Source: Fervidifonticultor_A tertius
Lineage (GTDB): Bacteria > Sysuimicrobiota > Sysuimicrobiia > Sysuimicrobiales > Humicultoraceae
Direction of reading: 5' to 3'
NCBI GenBank assembly: GCA_031459235.1
Contig: JAVKIY010000057.1
Location: 1-18,693 of the forward strand
DNA length: 18,693 nucleotides
The notes beneath the pieces are model-generated. The model had not been told where the DNA came from, searched no databases, and saw nothing but the letters and a program-made list of their open reading frames with translations. Within the stretch, counting starts at the first letter, position 1; the number at the start of each line of letters is the position of its first letter. Positions 17,288-18,693 of the stretch are shown one piece after another. The position numbers and the translations under genes were made by a program.

Positions 17288-17302
17288 GACTCCGGGGGAG
17301 TC
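17288..17302. repeat. Short perfect inverted repeat after the RpiR gene
   Basis: GACTCC-GGG-GGAGTC, a 6-bp stem with a 3-base loop, 25 bases past the regulator stop. It lacks a T tract, so it is not a clear terminator. It could be a weak stem in the mRNA or a regulator half-site pair. Confidence 0.4.
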
Positions 17303-17357
17303 GGCGCGAACGGTTCCGGGCACATACGGGACGAGACCCGTTTCGGAGGCGACCGCC

Positions 17358-17873
17358 ATGATACGCGTCCCGACCGTGCTCACGCTCGTCGCCGTGGGGT
17401 TCGCCCTCGCCACGCATCACGTCGCCGCCCAGTCCCTCACCATCCTGCCCGGCCGGTCGATCGGCCCTATCGAGCTCGGCATGCCGCTCGACCGGGCGAG
17501 GGGCATCATGGAGACCTGGGGCACCGTGGAGGAGGTGGAGACCCCGACACTCCACGGATTCTGCAATCCCGACCGTGGGGTCGGGGTGTGTGCCTTCGAC
17601 CGCGTCTCCCGCATGGGACTCGACACGCCGGGGGCCGTGGCGCTTGTCCTCACCGACGATAGCCGCTTCACCACCGATGCGGGCGGGCACAAGGTTGGCG
17701 AGCCGCTGCTCGGCTTCCTGCGCACCTACGGGCTGTACAGCGGCGGGCAGGGCTCGGAGGTCCGGTGGGAGGCCCGCGGCCTGTCGGTGGACGTGGGGCC
17801 TGGCGAGCGCGGCATCGCCGTGCGCCTGATCAGCGTCTTCGCGCCGCGGCCTGTCTCCGCCCAGGCGCCGTAG
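17358..17873 (+). CDS. Small secreted protein of unknown function
   Basis: 171 residues from the ATG at 17358, chosen for GGAGG 8 bases upstream. The N-terminus (MIRVPTVLTLVAVGFALATHHVAAQ) is a classical signal peptide with a likely cut after AAQ near residue 25, giving an export-bound product. The mature part begins with GRSIGPIELGMPLDRAR (32-48), a motif I associate with small exported proteins of unknown function in soil bacteria. Two cysteines (FCNPDRGVGVCAF) could form a disulfide in the periplasm. No catalytic residues or membrane segment follow the signal. It lies 95 bases after the RpiR gene and converges on the SDR gene on the other strand. Confidence 0.8.
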   Translation: MIRVPTVLTLVAVGFALATHHVAAQSLTILPGRSIGPIELGMPLDRARGIMETWGTVEEVETPTLHGFCNPDRGVGVCAFDRVSRMGLDTPGAVALVLTDDSRFTTDAGGHKVGEPLLGFLRTYGLYSGGQGSEVRWEARGLSVDVGPGERGIAVRLISVFAPRPVSAQAP

Positions 17874-17906
17874 GCGGCCCGCGGACCGAGCCTCGCCGGC
17901 GCTGCG

Positions 17907-18693
17907 TCAGGTCGGCCGCGCCGGCCGGCCGAAGAACCGCCTCAGCGTGTCGCCCACCCGGAACGCCCGCATGTAGGGCGCCAGGTACTCGACCGCGAAC
18001 GGCCGCGGCTCGCGCACGAACCGGGGAAGGGCGTTGCGCGTCGTCGTGTTGTCCACCGCCAGCAGGTCGAGCAGGGCGGGCGTGACGGGCGGGGCCGGCA
18101 GGACGACGCTCAGCAGCCACACCACCGGCCGCAGGACCGGTACCGGCGTGGGGATCATCAGGCGCCGCGCACCGACCGCCGCCAGCGTGCGCCGCTCGAT
18201 CTCGGCCAGCGTGAGCACCTCGGGCCCGCCGAGCTCCAGCTCCTCGCCCACGGTGGAGGCGTCGTCCAGCGCCCCGACCACGGCGGTCACCACATCCTCG
18301 ACCCAGACCGGCTGGAACTTCGCTCGCCCGTCCCCGATGATGGGGAAGACCAGCGGCGTCAGCGGCGCCAGCCGCGCGAACGTGTTGGCGAACTCGTCGT
18401 CGGGTCCCCAGATGGTGGACGGGCGATGGGCGGTCCAGGCGAGCCCGGACGCCGCGACGTACTCCTGCGCGCGACCCTTCGACGCCAGGAATCGATACGG
18501 GAGTCGAGCATCGGCACCCAGCTGGCAGATGTTGACGAAGCGCCGGACACCGGCGCTCCGTGCCGCGTCCACCACATGCACCGTGCCCTGGTAGTTGACG
18601 GCCTCGTACGTGCGCGTGCCCCGCTCGATAGCGATGGCCGCCGTGTGGATGACGGTCTCGACGCCGCGCATCGCGGCCCCGAGCGTCGGGGGC
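17907..18693 (-). CDS. NDUFA9-like atypical SDR / NAD(P)-binding protein, N-terminus cut by window edge
   Basis: The frame is open to the right edge, so the start and the Rossmann glycine loop are outside the window; 262 residues are seen. The in-window part reads LGAAMRGVETVIHTAA, then YEAVNYQGTVHVVDAARSAGVRRFVNI, ASGLAWTAHRPSTIWGPDDEF and FQPVWVEDVVTAVVGAL, the order typical of the NDUFA9-like/NmrA-related extended SDR group. The usual YxxxK catalytic pair is not obvious (YRFLASK appears at that place), as in the atypical members that bind NAD(P) without being classical dehydrogenases. The C-terminal hydrophobic segment (VPVLRPVVWLLSVVLPAPPV) may associate with the membrane. The role is unknown; quinone or lipid metabolism are possibilities only. 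Confidence 0.8.
   Translation of the reverse strand, partial: PPTLGAAMRGVETVIHTAAIAIERGTRTYEAVNYQGTVHVVDAARSAGVRRFVNICQLGADARLPYRFLASKGRAQEYVAASGLAWTAHRPSTIWGPDDEFANTFARLAPLTPLVFPIIGDGRAKFQPVWVEDVVTAVVGALDDASTVGEELELGGPEVLTLAEIERRTLAAVGARRLMIPTPVPVLRPVVWLLSVVLPAPPVTPALLDLLAVDNTTTRNALPRFVREPRPFAVEYLAPYMRAFRVGDTLRRFFGRPARPT

Noticed and set aside
17288..17341. Terminator after the RpiR gene (GACTCC/GGAGTC, and ACGGG/CCCGT at 17326-17341)
   Set aside because: Stems are short and no T tract follows either of them.

Overview
The window is about 18.7 kb of very GC-rich bacterial DNA. It is tightly packed, with short intergenic gaps and many 4-8 bp gene overlaps. I see no insertion sequence, phage gene, CRISPR array or rRNA. 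The gene content is chromosomal and mostly housekeeping. The source is probably a high-GC soil or sediment bacterium. A Gram-positive-type LexA box, a T-box leader and a plant-type ketol-acid reductoisomerase occur together, which fits deep-branching phyla (for example the Rokubacteria/Methylomirabilota group, Chloroflexota or Actinobacteriota) better than a classical proteobacterium. The sequence alone does not settle the phylum.

Left part (1-3677, minus strand): a DNA-repair pair, an MrfA/YprA-like DEAD-box helicase followed by an MrfB/YprB-like DEDD exonuclease that runs off the left edge. A 14-bp palindrome of the LexA/SOS type lies just upstream of the helicase, and a 54-residue two-helix membrane protein precedes it.

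Centre (3750-14160, plus strand): a branched-chain amino acid operon, ilvB-ilvC-ilvN-leuA-leuC-leuD-cimA-(52-aa ORF)-leuB. It makes acetolactate, reduces and isomerises it, and carries out the leucine branch. Citramalate synthase gives a threonine-independent route to 2-oxobutyrate for isoleucine, sharing LeuCD and LeuB. ilvD and a transaminase gene are not in the window. The operon is preceded by an approximately 480-nt leader. In order it holds a sigma70-type promoter, a ykkC-family riboswitch (probably the ppGpp-sensing subtype), a mutually exclusive hairpin, a T-box with a leucine CUC specifier, and a terminator with a T-rich tail. This tandem leader is the most interesting item here: it would couple the operon to both the global starvation signal and the charging of one tRNA-Leu.

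Right part (14228-18693): a putative lipoprotein, a tRNA-Asp(GTC) with its own near-consensus promoter and a possible terminator, a D-2-hydroxyacid dehydrogenase, an RpiR-type regulator with an SIS domain, a small secreted protein of unknown function, and, on the minus strand, an NDUFA9-like atypical SDR protein cut by the right edge.
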